Shown: positions 33,564-43,575, counted from the first letter of the stretch. The stretch: DNA of 64,000 bases from Pararhizobium polonicum (GCF_001687365.1 NZ_LGLV01000006.1:1-64000); one strand, 5' to 3'. The notes: generated from the sequence alone by a model not told the origin. Numbers and translations: made by a program.

Positions 33564-35906
33564 TTGTCCAACAACACCATGCTTGCCGATCAACCGAAAG
33601 AGACGATCGTCGATGCGATGACAAACCAGGAGAAGGTTGATCTCCTTTCCGGCTTCGGCATGTGGAAGACCGCAGCCGTTCCTGCCTACGGGATCAAGCC
33701 GATTGTCATGACGGACGGGACCTACGGCGTGCGTTATTCGATCCCGCAGATCGACAGCGACGAACGCGGCGGTATGGATGTTGACGCCTTTCTCTCCGTG
33801 GTCAATCAGCGCGCCAGCGACGTGTCGATCGCCTGGGGCGAAATGAAACCGGCCACCTGCTTTCCGAATGGATCGGCTATGGGCAACAGCTGGGACGAGG
33901 CGTTGATGCTGCGCCTCGGCACCTTGCTCGGCAAGGAATGCCGTGCAATGGGCGTGCATCTGCTTTTGGGGCCAGGCATCAACCTGCGCCGCACACCGCT
34001 GGCGGGCCGTTCCTACGAATATTACTCGGAAGATCCGCTTGTCACCGGCAAGCTATCGGCCGCTGTTATCGAAGGCGTCCAGTCGCAGGGGGTGGGAACC
34101 TCTCTCAAGCATTTCGCCTGCAACAATTCCGAGGTTGAACGCACGACGATGGACAGTATCGTCGAAGAGCGTGCGTTGCGGGAAATCTATCTCAAGGGTT
34201 TCGAAATCGCCGTCAAGCAATCCAAGCCCTGGACAATCATGTCCTCCTACAACCGCCTCAACGGTGTTCAGGCATCGGAAGATCCCTGGCTTCTGGATGC
34301 GGTTCTTCGCAAGGATTGGGGCTACGAAGGCGTCGTGGTATCCGACTGGCACGGGATCAAAGACCGTCCAGCCTCGTTGATGGCGGGGGGTGATCTCGAC
34401 ATGCCCGAAAGCCCCCGGCGCAAGGCCGATTTGCTTGCAGCCCTCGATTCGGGTGCGGTGCCCGCCGAGGTGGCCGATCTGTCGTGCACCCGCATGCTGG
34501 ATCTGATCGACCGCTGCAACGACGGCGCGCAGGGACCGGTCTCTGTTTATACCGCCGAGGAGCACCACGCCGAAGCCCGCGCGATGGCTGCTGCCTCGAT
34601 GGTGCTGGTTCGCAACGAGGCGCTCTTGCCCATCCGCCCGGAGATGCGCCAGATCTTGGTCGTTGGCCGCGATGCCGGTACACCGGTGATCCAGGGCTCC
34701 GGTTGCGCCACCACCATACCGACGATGGTCGATCAGCCTCTTGAACAACTGGAGCAGGCATTGGGCTCTGCCCGTCAGTTGACCTTCCGGCAGGAAGCCG
34801 ATGCCGAGACACTTAAACTGGCCGCCAGTGCCGATCTGGTTCTGGTCTACACCTCGACCGAAGGCGCATATGATGGTGAGGGCTCCGACCGCACCACACT
34901 GGCTCTCGGTCCCGGTCAGGATCAAATGATCGCGGCACTTGCGGCTGCTTCCGACAAAGTCGCGGTGGTGATCGCCTGCCCCGACGCGGTGGAAATGCCT
35001 TGGATCGATGCCGTAGGTGCCGTTCTCGTCACGTTCTATTCGGGCCAGGCCATGGGCGGCGCGGTCGCCGACATTCTGACCGGCAAGGTCAACCCTTCGG
35101 GCAAGCTCTCTGTCACCTTCCCCAGGCGCCTCGCCGACGTTCCCGGTTTCCTGCATTATCCCGGTGAGAATGGCCAGCATATCTACGGAGAAGGAATTCA
35201 CGTCGGCTACCGATCGTATGACATGCGCGAAATCCAGCCTCTGTTCCCCTTCGGCCACGGATTGAGCTACACGACGTTTGAATATTCGGACCTGAAAGTT
35301 TCCGCATCGGAGATCGGCCTCCGCGAGGAGATCAGTGTGACCTTTACGGTGACGAACACTGGCGAGCGCGCAGGGGCAGAAGTGGTGCAGCTCTATCTGC
35401 AGGCTCCCGGCAAACGGTTAAGGCGCTCGCCTCAGGAACTCAAGGGCTTCGCCAAGCCGATGCTGCAGGCCGGAGAAAGCGAGCAGGTCGAAATCACACT
35501 CAAGGGTTCCGACCTCGCAATCTGGGACCCGGCTCTGGCGCGCTGGGTGCTGGAAGGCGTCGGCGCACGCCTGGTCGTCGGTGCCTCGTCACGAGATCCG
35601 AAACTGACCGTAGACCTGGCGTTACGCGCTTCTGTTCTGCCGTTCCGCCGCATCGCCTATGACACCCAACCCGCCTATGTGCTGCCGAACGCCATTGCGT
35701 GCGAACAAATCTGCGCCTACCTGACGAAACGTTGCAACATTTCTCCGGAAGATGCGATGCGACTGCTACAGCATTGCTCGAATTCGTTCTTCGGGATTTT
35801 CACTTCGCTGGAACGGCGGCTGCGTCTTTCCATTCCGGAGACCGAAGTCGCAGATCTCATCGATAGCATCAACGCCGCCATGGACGCGGCTGAGGCAAAA
35901 TCGTGA
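33564..35906 (+). CDS. Glycoside hydrolase family 3 beta-glucosidase
   Basis: Intracellular-type enzyme of 780 residues with no signal peptide. A TTG start at 33564 with GGAG seven bases upstream is preferred; an ATG follows at 33579. The GH3 (beta/alpha)8 domain carries the nucleophile VSDWHG (Asp261). The second domain has the acid/base candidate EGSDR (Glu439). A fibronectin-III-like domain follows (ISVTFTVTNTGERAGAEVVQ and LYLQAPGKRL) and then a helical tail of about 90 residues. It would release glucose or a related sugar from an imported aryl or alkyl beta-glycoside. The next gene overlaps by four bases, so it heads the operon with deacylase, importer and nucleoside hydrolase. Confidence 0.92.
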   Translation: MSNNTMLADQPKETIVDAMTNQEKVDLLSGFGMWKTAAVPAYGIKPIVMTDGTYGVRYSIPQIDSDERGGMDVDAFLSVVNQRASDVSIAWGEMKPATCFPNGSAMGNSWDEALMLRLGTLLGKECRAMGVHLLLGPGINLRRTPLAGRSYEYYSEDPLVTGKLSAAVIEGVQSQGVGTSLKHFACNNSEVERTTMDSIVEERALREIYLKGFEIAVKQSKPWTIMSSYNRLNGVQASEDPWLLDAVLRKDWGYEGVVVSDWHGIKDRPASLMAGGDLDMPESPRRKADLLAALDSGAVPAEVADLSCTRMLDLIDRCNDGAQGPVSVYTAEEHHAEARAMAAASMVLVRNEALLPIRPEMRQILVVGRDAGTPVIQGSGCATTIPTMVDQPLEQLEQALGSARQLTFRQEADAETLKLAASADLVLVYTSTEGAYDGEGSDRTTLALGPGQDQMIAALAAASDKVAVVIACPDAVEMPWIDAVGAVLVTFYSGQAMGGAVADILTGKVNPSGKLSVTFPRRLADVPGFLHYPGENGQHIYGEGIHVGYRSYDMREIQPLFPFGHGLSYTTFEYSDLKVSASEIGLREEISVTFTVTNTGERAGAEVVQLYLQAPGKRLRRSPQELKGFAKPMLQAGESEQVEITLKGSDLAIWDPALARWVLEGVGARLVVGASSRDPKLTVDLALRASVLPFRRIAYDTQPAYVLPNAIACEQICAYLTKRCNISPEDAMRLLQHCSNSFFGIFTSLERRLRLSIPETEVADLIDSINAAMDAAEAKS

Positions 35907-37060
35907 CGCCAACGGAAGCGTGGCTGGAGCGCCTCATCGCACACCCGACCGTCAGTGCGGATACGAACCTGCCGCTGATTGAAGAGATCGAAACCGCGCT
36001 ATGCGGCGCGGGTGCGGCCTGTGAGCGCTTCACCGATCCTACCGGTCTGAAAGCCTCGCTTCTGGCCCGCTTCGGACCGGACCTTCCCGGCGGATTGATG
36101 TTGTCGGGGCATGTCGATGTCGTACCGGTTGCCGGACAGAACTGGACTGTGCCGCCGTTTACCATGACGCGTAGCAACGGGCGTTTGTTCGGCCGCGGAA
36201 GCGCGGATATGAAGGGGTTTGTCGCATCCATCATGTCCCTGTCAGAGAGACTGGCATCGATCACGCTGACGGCCCCACTGTGGATCGCCATTTCCTATGA
36301 CGAGGAAATAGGCTGTGTCGGTGTCCGGCCGATGCTCGATGATATTGCAGCCCGGGGCATTCGCCCGGATCTGATCGTGGTTGGAGAACCGACCTCGATG
36401 CAGCTGGGACTGGGGCACAAGGGCAAGATGGCATTTCACGCCTCCATCAAGGGTGTTGCGCGCCATTCGGCCGAAGCCCCCCTTGCCCTCAACGCTCTCC
36501 ATCTGGCGGCGGATTTCATCACCGGCCTGAGACGGCTACAGGACGACATCGAGGCCCGCGGTCCACGCGAAGCCGGTTACTCGATCCCTTATGCGACGGT
36601 CCATGTCGGAAAACTGACTGGCGGAACAGCTGTCAATCTTGTGCCGGATCATGCCGAATTGCAGATGGAGTGCCGCATGATGGCGGCAGATGATCCGCTA
36701 GCGCTCGCAGACAGCATTCGCAAGGTTGCAAACGCAACTGTCGCCCCGCATCGCTCTCGCTTTGCAGACGCTGCAATCATTGTCGACAACGCCGGAAGCT
36801 ATCCCGGTCTTGCGACGGACATTCAGGAGCCTGCCGTCCAGGCATTCGCAGCATGTCTGCCGGACGGAACGATCGAATGCCGTCTTAGCTTTGGCACGGA
36901 AGGCGGGCTGTTTGCGCAAGCGCTCGATGTGCCGGTCGTTATTTGTGGACCGGGCAACATGGATCAGGGTCATCGTCCTGATGAGTTTGTTGAGCGAACA
37001 CAGCTCGCTTTATGCGATGACGTCCTTTTTGCCGCAGTTAATCGGTTTTGCCAAGGTTAG
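35903..37060 (+). CDS. M20-family deacylase (ArgE/acetylornithine deacetylase-like)
   Basis: Metallohydrolase of 385 residues starting at a GTG that overlaps the GH3 stop (GTGA). M20 motifs are visible: SGHVDVVP (His70, Asp72), GRGSADMKG (Asp102, bridging) and the catalytic ISYDEEIG (Glu). A dimerisation insert follows around residues 175-290 (LGLGHKGKMAFHASIKGVAR). The family removes N-acyl groups from amino acids, here probably from an acylated or amide-linked part of the substrate that the importer brings in. A biosynthetic ArgE role is less likely because the gene is embedded in a catabolic operon. Confidence 0.88.
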   Translation: MTPTEAWLERLIAHPTVSADTNLPLIEEIETALCGAGAACERFTDPTGLKASLLARFGPDLPGGLMLSGHVDVVPVAGQNWTVPPFTMTRSNGRLFGRGSADMKGFVASIMSLSERLASITLTAPLWIAISYDEEIGCVGVRPMLDDIAARGIRPDLIVVGEPTSMQLGLGHKGKMAFHASIKGVARHSAEAPLALNALHLAADFITGLRRLQDDIEARGPREAGYSIPYATVHVGKLTGGTAVNLVPDHAELQMECRMMAADDPLALADSIRKVANATVAPHRSRFADAAIIVDNAGSYPGLATDIQEPAVQAFAACLPDGTIECRLSFGTEGGLFAQALDVPVVICGPGNMDQGHRPDEFVERTQLALCDDVLFAAVNRFCQG

Positions 37061-37175
37061 GCGCGAGCTGCTTCGCTTGTGCCAAAGCAGATGCACGGAA
37101 AATTGTAATTTACCGAACCAGCGCGGTTCGCAAATGTAGGCTGATAAAGGTCAAAACCAACGCCGGAGGGTAGAA

Positions 37176-38246
37176 ATGAACAATAATTTTTCGCGCCGTG
37201 AATTCATGAAAACAACCACGGGTCTCGCTGCCGTCGCACTTGCGGCCCCGGTCATTCTGAAAGGCTCGCGGGTATTTGCCGGCGAAACGCTTGTCGTCCG
37301 CGACATGGGTGGTGCTTTCTACGAAGGCTTCAAGGTCGCGTTTTACGACACTTTCACCGCCGAGACCGGTGTCGTCATTCAAACCAACACCAACGAGCCC
37401 GATCCGATCCCGCAGTACAAGATGGCTGTCGATACCGACACCAAGCTGTTCGACGTTGCACTGATGACACCTGAGCATGTTCTGCGCATACGCCAGCTCG
37501 GCGACCAGTACATGTTGCCGCTCAACATCGAGATTCCCAACAAGGCGGACTTTACACCGAACACCTTTGAGCCTGAATTCGCCGGTGTCGCGATCTTTGC
37601 GCTGGCCATGGGATATCGCAAGGACACGATGAAGACGGTTCCGACAAGCTGGGCCGATTTCTGGAACGTCGAGGCTTTCGAGGGACGCCGTGGCCTTTGG
37701 CGCAGCCCGGTAACGACACTGGAAATGGCTCTGCTTGCCGACGGCGTTCCTCTCGACAAACTGTATCCGCTGGATGTCGATCGTGCCTTCAAGAGTCTCG
37801 ACAAAATCAAGTCGCATATCAATATCTGGTGGACCTCGGGTGCCCACGCGACACAGCTCCTCAAGGACGGCGAGCTGGACATGATGTCCACATGGTCGAC
37901 CCGTGCCCAGGCCGCCATCAACGCCGGCGCTCCGGCCGGCATTGTCTGGAACGGCGGTCTTTTCAACATCGACGGCTGGACAATTGCTGGTAACACCGAG
38001 AAGGCTGATCTAGCACGTAAGTTTATCGAGTGGTGCCTGGATGCCAAGCGTCAGGCAGCTTACACGGATCTCCTGGCATGCGGTCCGACCAATATGAAGG
38101 CCTACGATCATCTCAGCGCCGAAAAGGCGACCCTCCTGCCGACAGCCCCCGACAATATCAAAGGCCTGACCGTACTGAACGCAGCGTATTGGGCAGAAAA
38201 CCAGGATGCGCTGACGCAGCGTTTCGAACAGTGGATCCTGAGCTGA
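37176..38246 (+). CDS. Extracellular solute-binding protein (PotD/Fbp-type), Tat-exported
   Basis: Periplasmic binding protein of 356 residues. The N-terminus SRREFMKTTTGLAAVALAAP is a twin-arginine signal. The mature part has two lobes (TLVVRDMGGAFYEGFKVAFY, DTFTAETGVVIQTNTNEPDP, FDVALMTPEHVLRIRQLGDQ), close to the spermidine/putrescine and related binding proteins. A GGAGGG ribosome site precedes the ATG. The 121 bp before the permease gene contain a stem-loop that may lower downstream expression relative to this abundant protein. Confidence 0.9.
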   Translation: MNNNFSRREFMKTTTGLAAVALAAPVILKGSRVFAGETLVVRDMGGAFYEGFKVAFYDTFTAETGVVIQTNTNEPDPIPQYKMAVDTDTKLFDVALMTPEHVLRIRQLGDQYMLPLNIEIPNKADFTPNTFEPEFAGVAIFALAMGYRKDTMKTVPTSWADFWNVEAFEGRRGLWRSPVTTLEMALLADGVPLDKLYPLDVDRAFKSLDKIKSHINIWWTSGAHATQLLKDGELDMMSTWSTRAQAAINAGAPAGIVWNGGLFNIDGWTIAGNTEKADLARKFIEWCLDAKRQAAYTDLLACGPTNMKAYDHLSAEKATLLPTAPDNIKGLTVLNAAYWAENQDALTQRFEQWILS

Positions 38247-38317
38247 TCAGTCTGACTGAAAATACCGCTCGATTTTTCGGCCTTGCTATAAGGTGAGGCC
38301 GAGCTTCTGACATGGGT

Positions 38318-38346
38318 GGCCCGGCTCCGCATCAGCGGTGCGGGCC
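38318..38346 (+). terminator. Stem-loop between binding protein and permease genes
   Basis: GGCCCG (38318-38323) pairs with CGGGCC (38341-38346), with an inner CCGCA/TGCGG pairing, giving a strong GC hairpin without a T-run. In ABC operons such structures often stabilise the binding-protein message or attenuate read-through. Confidence 0.4.
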
Positions 38347-38367
38347 ATTTGAACAAACGGGACTGCC

Positions 38368-40104
38368 ATGGCTGAACTGACCGTCAATCAAACATCTGCA
38401 AAACAGCGCATGAGGTTTGATAGCCTCTGGCTATCGGCGCCCGGGCTTTTCTACATGGCCCTGTTGCTCATCCTTCCGGCTGGCGCGCTGATCTGGCAAT
38501 CTTTCGTCGATCCGAAATCCGGCAGTTTTGACCTGTCGGTCTACGAGCAGATGTTTTCGGCCGGGGTCTATGTAAAAGTCCTGACGAACACGTTTGCGAT
38601 CGCAGCCCAGGTCACCCTCGTTTGCCTTTTGGTCGGTTATCCGATCGCGGTGTGGCTGGCGGGAATGGAAGAACGTCGGCGCCGCATGGCCATGTGGCTG
38701 GTGCTTTTGCCATTCTGGGTCAGCCCCCTTCTGAAAAATTTTGCCTGGATCGTGCTCCTTGCCCGCAAAGGCATCGTCGCACAGATGCTGACAGGTATGG
38801 GTTTCGATGCCGAACTCAATCTGCTCTATGGCCGTGGAGCCGTGGTCTTCGGCATGGCGCACGCCATGCTGCCCATCGCCATTTTGACGATGCTGCCGAC
38901 AATGCTGACCATCGACAGCCGTCTGGTTCCTGCTGCGATGACGATGGGCGCAAGCCGCAGCCAGTCTTTCTGGCGCATCTTCGTACCACTGTCGATGCCG
39001 GGCGTCGCCGCCGCGGGTCTTCTGATTTTCGTGATGGGCCTCGGCTTTTTCATCACGCCGGCACTCCTCGGTTCACCCAACGAGACGGTGATCGGCCAGA
39101 TGATGATCACCCAGGTTCAGAAACTCTTCAATCTGCGCCTTGCCGGAGCACTTGCGGCCCTTCTGCTGGCCGTCACCTTGATCACTATCGCCATCTACGA
39201 TCGCTTCTTTGGCATGTCGTCTGTATCGGGCACCGGGGCTGTCGCAAGGCGTGGCGGTGTGATCGGTGCGATTGGCGGGCTGATCATCGAGGTCGGCGCC
39301 ACGCTCAGCGAATTCGTTGCCCGTTTGCTTCCCGCCCGTCTGGGGCGCGGTACCTTCACCGTCTTCGTCTGGCTGGTGATTGCCGTATTGATCGTACCGG
39401 TACTCGCCTTCCCGCCCATGGCATTCTCGGGCTCGAGCTTCCTTGAATTTCCGCCGAAAAGTTTCTCGCTGCGCTGGTTCGAGGCCTATATCGGTTCCAG
39501 TCAGTGGATGGGGGCGACAGCACGCTCGGCAGTGATTGCCATTGTGACAGGTGTTCTCGCGACGATCATCTCCGGCATGGCCGCCTATGGCTTGGCGCGT
39601 TCGCAAAGAAAGGCAGGAGGGCTGATTTTCCTCTCCTTCATGTTGCCCATGGTGGTTCCGAACATCGTTATCGGTGTGTCCCTGTTCTACGTCCTTGCCA
39701 AGATCGGATTGATCGCAACAGACACAGGCATCGTGCTCGGGCACACACTGTCCGCGATGCCCATCGTCTTTGTGATACTGCTCACCACATTCCGCAGTTT
39801 CGACTGGCGTCTTTTGCAGGCCGCCGCAACGCTCGGCGCAAGCCGCTGGCAGCAAATCCGGCTTGTGCTTCTGCCGCTCGTGAAGGGCGGAGCCGTCGCT
39901 GCATTCCTGTTCGGTCTGTTACATTCGTTCGAAGAGCTGACCATCGCGCTTTTCGTTGGAGCAGGCGTCAAGCAGACCCTGCCGAAACAGATGTGGGATG
40001 ATATCATCCTCAGCATTTCTCCGACCCTGGCCGCGGCTTCGGTCTTCATCGTGGCGGTTGTGACAGTGCTGTTCGTCATCGCCGAAAAGGCAAGGCCTCG
40101 CTGA
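38368..40104 (+). CDS. ABC transporter permease, two permease domains fused
   Basis: Membrane protein of 578 residues, about twice the size of a normal permease. Two six-helix units are visible, each with an EAA loop: PAAMTMGASRSQSFWRIFVP (near residue 190) and QAAATLGASRWQQIRLVLLP (near 485). They are joined by a loop with RRGGVIGAIGGLII near residue 295. The two halves correspond to PotB- and PotC-type permeases, so one gene replaces the usual pair. It lies between the binding protein and the ATPase, with its stop one base before the ATPase ATG. Confidence 0.9.
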   Translation: MAELTVNQTSAKQRMRFDSLWLSAPGLFYMALLLILPAGALIWQSFVDPKSGSFDLSVYEQMFSAGVYVKVLTNTFAIAAQVTLVCLLVGYPIAVWLAGMEERRRRMAMWLVLLPFWVSPLLKNFAWIVLLARKGIVAQMLTGMGFDAELNLLYGRGAVVFGMAHAMLPIAILTMLPTMLTIDSRLVPAAMTMGASRSQSFWRIFVPLSMPGVAAAGLLIFVMGLGFFITPALLGSPNETVIGQMMITQVQKLFNLRLAGALAALLLAVTLITIAIYDRFFGMSSVSGTGAVARRGGVIGAIGGLIIEVGATLSEFVARLLPARLGRGTFTVFVWLVIAVLIVPVLAFPPMAFSGSSFLEFPPKSFSLRWFEAYIGSSQWMGATARSAVIAIVTGVLATIISGMAAYGLARSQRKAGGLIFLSFMLPMVVPNIVIGVSLFYVLAKIGLIATDTGIVLGHTLSAMPIVFVILLTTFRSFDWRLLQAAATLGASRWQQIRLVLLPLVKGGAVAAFLFGLLHSFEELTIALFVGAGVKQTLPKQMWDDIILSISPTLAAASVFIVAVVTVLFVIAEKARPR

Positions 40105-40105
40105 C

Positions 40106-41212
40106 ATGCGCATGCCAGCCTCTCCCTTCACGACCAAAGGAATTTCTCCCGACATGTCCGCTACCTCTGCCACCACGCCGGAAATCAAACTTCAGGTTCA
40201 AAGCCTGGCCAAGCTATACGGTCAGACCATTGCACTCGATCACGTGGACCTCGAAGTCCGCAAGGGTGAACTGCTCACGCTGCTTGGCCCATCAGGGTCA
40301 GGCAAGACGACCCTTCTGCAACTGATCTGCGGCTTGCAGGAGCCCAGTTCAGGCACTGTCGTCATCGATGGCAAAGATCAGACGCACGCTCCGGTAAACA
40401 AGCGGGATATCGGCGTCGTGTTCCAGAACTATGCGTTGTTCCCGCATATGACCGTCGTGGAGAATGTCGGATTTGCACTGAAGATGCGTGGTCTTCCAAA
40501 GGTGGAGATCGACACCAAGGTCGCGAAGGCGCTGGAGACAGTCGGGCTGACCCACGCCGCCGGCAGGGCGCCATCCCAGCTTTCAGGAGGCCAGCAGCAG
40601 CGCGTCGCCCTGGCACGTTGCCTTGTTTATGATCCGGCGATTATTCTCATGGACGAACCACTGGGTGCTCTCGACGCCAAGTTGCGCGAAGTCATGCAGA
40701 TCGAAATCAAGCGCATTCATCGCGAAACCGGTGCCACGATCATCTTCGTGACACATGATCAGCAGGAGGCGCTGGCGCTTTCGGATCGCATCTGCCTGAT
40801 GAACAACGGCAAGATTGCCCAGCTCGGCACACCCCGTCAGATGTACGAGGAGCCACAGAACCTGTTCGTGGCGGATTTCATCGGCGTCTCATCGATCATC
40901 CGTGGCACGGTGAAGGATGGAGCATTGCAAACCACGCTCGGGCTTTTGCCGATTTCGGGTGCGCGCCCATCAAACGGCACAAACGGCGCAATTGTCGTGC
41001 GGCCTGAAGCGATTTCGCTGGGCGAGGGATTTTGCGAAGGGCGGGTGCGTGAAACCGTTTATGGTGGCTCCGACATGCGTGTGATCATCGATGCTGGCGA
41101 ACAGGAAATCATCGCCCGCGCCACCGCCGCAACAGGCGACATTGAAGTGGGAAAGACAGTCCGCTTCGGCTGGGCGCCCGACGCCGTACGTTTCCTGATC
41201 GATAAGGATTGA
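40106..41212 (+). CDS. ABC transporter ATP-binding protein (PotA-type)
   Basis: ATPase of 368 residues, or 352 if the in-frame ATG at 40154 (MSATSATTPEIKLQVQSLAK) is used. Walker A GPSGSGKTT, Q-loop VVFQNYALFPHMTV, signature LSGGQQQRVALA, Walker B IILMDEPLGALD and switch His FVTHDQQEA are all present, followed by a C-terminal TOBE region. It energises the fused permease. The order binding protein, permease, ATPase, nucleoside hydrolase is maintained with gaps of 1-3 bp for the last three genes. Confidence 0.92.
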   Translation: MRMPASPFTTKGISPDMSATSATTPEIKLQVQSLAKLYGQTIALDHVDLEVRKGELLTLLGPSGSGKTTLLQLICGLQEPSSGTVVIDGKDQTHAPVNKRDIGVVFQNYALFPHMTVVENVGFALKMRGLPKVEIDTKVAKALETVGLTHAAGRAPSQLSGGQQQRVALARCLVYDPAIILMDEPLGALDAKLREVMQIEIKRIHRETGATIIFVTHDQQEALALSDRICLMNNGKIAQLGTPRQMYEEPQNLFVADFIGVSSIIRGTVKDGALQTTLGLLPISGARPSNGTNGAIVVRPEAISLGEGFCEGRVRETVYGGSDMRVIIDAGEQEIIARATAATGDIEVGKTVRFGWAPDAVRFLIDKD

Positions 41213-41215
41213 TCT

Positions 41216-42133
41216 ATGACTGCCCTGCGTTTTGTCTACGATTGCGATCCCGGCGCCGACGACGCGCTGGCAATGCTCTTTGCTCTTGGGCGACGCGACG
41301 CGCTGGACATGATCGGCATCACCTGCGTTGCTGGCAACGTCGGTCTTGAACCCGTCTTGAACAACGCACGGCGCATTCTTGAGCTGGCCAGTCGTCAGGA
41401 CATCCCCGTTTATGCTGGGGCCGCGCGCCCCTTCATGGCGCCGAGCGGCAAGGTTTCGATCATGCACGGGTCTGACGGTCTTGCCGGCAGCGCGCTGCCT
41501 GCGCCGACAATGGCGTTGAGCGATGGCCATGCAGCAACGGAACTGTCGAGGATCGCACGGGCGGAGGGACAGCTGCATATCTGTGCCACCGGCCCGTTGA
41601 CCAACATTGCGCTGGCGCTTCTCCTCGATCCGGAACTGCCAAAATTTGTGAGTACGATTACGCTTATGGGCGGGGCCGCCTTTTGCCCAGGCAACACCAC
41701 ACCACTCGCCGAGTTCAATTTTGCGGTTGATCCGCATGCCGCTGCCATCGTTTTCGACAGCGGCATCCCGATCACTATGCTCGGCCTCGATGTGACCCGT
41801 CAGGCTGTTGTGACCGATGAGATGATCCACGAAGCCCAGAAAATTGGAACTCCGGTTGCTTTGGAAGCCGCGTATCTTCTCATCAATTACGGTGCAAAAG
41901 ACCCGTGCTTGCATGATCCAAGTGCGATTGCCTGGATGCTCGAGCCTAAGATTTTCACGACCGTTGCCGGGCACGTATCGATCTGCACAGACAATGGCGC
42001 CGCTGCTGGCCAGGTCGTTGCAGCCGTCAGTGAGCGACATCTCGCTGGGCGGGCTCCCAACTGCACAATCGTAACGGGCGTGGATTCAACAGCGTTTTTG
42101 GAGCTCTTCTTAAATGCTTTGCGCGATTTTTAG
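41216..42133 (+). CDS. Nucleoside hydrolase (IUNH family)
   Basis: Enzyme of 305 residues with the calcium-binding signature DCDPGADD (residues 9-16) at the N-terminus, the second metal/ribose region (TGPLTNIALALLLDPELPKF), and MGGAAFCPGNTTPLAEFNFA, VDPHAAAIVF typical of the family. It cleaves the N-glycosidic bond of ribonucleosides to base plus ribose. It starts 3 bp after the importer ATPase stop, so the importer probably carries a nucleoside-like molecule. Whether purine or pyrimidine nucleosides are preferred cannot be read from the sequence. Confidence 0.9.
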   Translation: MTALRFVYDCDPGADDALAMLFALGRRDALDMIGITCVAGNVGLEPVLNNARRILELASRQDIPVYAGAARPFMAPSGKVSIMHGSDGLAGSALPAPTMALSDGHAATELSRIARAEGQLHICATGPLTNIALALLLDPELPKFVSTITLMGGAAFCPGNTTPLAEFNFAVDPHAAAIVFDSGIPITMLGLDVTRQAVVTDEMIHEAQKIGTPVALEAAYLLINYGAKDPCLHDPSAIAWMLEPKIFTTVAGHVSICTDNGAAAGQVVAAVSERHLAGRAPNCTIVTGVDSTAFLELFLNALRDF

Positions 42134-42321
42134 GCAGCGACTTTGGGTATTGTCACAAGCTTTTGAAAGGGCGCAGAAGCCGCAATCGCCGGACACGCCT
42201 ATGCGGTGAGTGCAGCGAATTGCCGAAGTGTCGATTGGCCACCGGTTGAAAATTGGTGCTCGCGGATCAGGTGGAGTCTGTTTTCTGCCGATCTGTGATT
42301 GCCTTGAGATGGAGGTGAAAC

Positions 42322-43253
42322 ATGGTCAGGTTTCATTCTTTGGATATTCGCGAGCGCGTTGTGTCGACGGTGGACGGCGGCCAGTCGCGGCGGGCAGCGG
42401 GGCGCGGCACTTCTGTGTCAGCGAGAGTGCTGCGATCAAACTTCTGCGGCGCCGCACGATGACCGGCACGGTTGTGCCGTTGCGGCAAGGCCGTCCGCCG
42501 GGAAGCGGGAAGCTTCGGTCTATCTGCCTTTCCTGATCGCTGAGGTCGAGCACAGGCCCGACATCACCATGCCGGAACTGGCCGGCGAGCTTGACGGGGC
42601 GCATGGCATCCGGGTTGCGCCTTCGTCGTTGTCGCGTGTCCTGGTGGCCCAAGGGTTCCCATATAAGAAGCCCTGATGGCATCGGAACGCGCACGCGCGA
42701 CGGTGCCGCTGGACCGTGACGTCTGGATTACCAAGCGTCAGCCAAGGATGCGACTGGAACCACATCATCTTGTCTTCATTGACGAAACTTCCGCGAACAC
42801 GAAGATGGTCCGGCTGCGTGGCGAATGTTTGTGCCGTTCGGGCATCGGCGAACGCAGACCTTCATTGCCGCATTGCGCTGTTATGGCCTGACCGCGCCAT
42901 GGATTGTCCACCACGCCATGAACCGTGTCGCGTTCGGCACTTATGTCCGGACCCAGCTTGCGCCAACACTCGAACCCGGTGACGTTGTCATCTTCTACAA
43001 TTTCGTGGTTCACAAAAGCACCAAGGCGGCACAGGCCTTGAAAGACAGAGGCGCCTGGTTCCTGTTCCTGCCACCTTACAGCCCCGATCTCAATCCCATC
43101 GAGATGGCTTTTTCCAAGATCAAGGCGCACCTGCGCGCCGCAGCCGCAAAAACCTTTGATGCCCTCTTCAATGCTCTCGGCTCAATCCGTAATCTCTGCA
43201 ACAGAACCGAATGCTGGAATTATCTCAAGACATCAGGATATGCCTCCGATTAA
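42322..43253 (+). pseudogene. IS630-family transposase, multiply frameshifted
   Basis: Pieces in three frames together match an IS630-type transposase: LDIRERVVSTVDGGQSRRAA from 42322, then ESAAIKLLRRR and QGRPPGSGKL, PDITMPELAGELDGAHGIRV, RQPRMRLEPHHLVFIDETSA (first Asp) and the C-terminal part from 42825 with APTLEPGDVVIFYNFVVHKS and FLPPYSPDLNPIEMAFSKIK (DDE Asp/Glu). At least three frame changes plus a stop after FPYKKP separate them. The second-Asp region reads FYNFVVHKS where the family has LDNL.xHKS, so that catalytic Asp is lost as well. Confidence 0.85.
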
Positions 43254-43575
43254 TCGGACGAGGCTTTAATAGCCAACGAAGGCTTAAAGTCCATCTTGGA
43301 CGGCAGCACTCACCAGCCAGAATGCGGGTCCCTATTAAACTGGTCGGAGGGTTCTTATGGGTTCAAGACCGCCAAGATGTTGGACTGAGTGAAAATCTTT
43401 GCTGCTGGGGGAGGAGACTGACGCTATAGCTAAATCCGACCCAACTTCGTATTCGCTTGCCACTTCATCTGTAATATGAGAAATAAAGTCAACTTATGTG
43501 ATGAAAGAGAGGCCTTAGCGCCGGTTTGTACACCCGCAGGCCCCAGACCATTTCGAAGAGGCGGGCGAGCTGCAC
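43254..43575. other. Non-coding region upstream of the AraC gene
   Basis: A 322-bp region following the IS630 remnant with no supported gene. At 43521-43531 it carries CCGGTTTGTAC, which resembles the half-sites CCGGTATTGTAC and CCGGTTTTGTAG found upstream of the siderophore genes at 46808-46837. This could be the AraC autoregulation site. Confidence 0.4.

Noticed and set aside
34053-35258. 401-codon minus-strand frame inside the GH3 gene
   Set aside because: Antisense shadow; the GH3 enzyme has its nucleophile and acid/base motifs on the plus strand.
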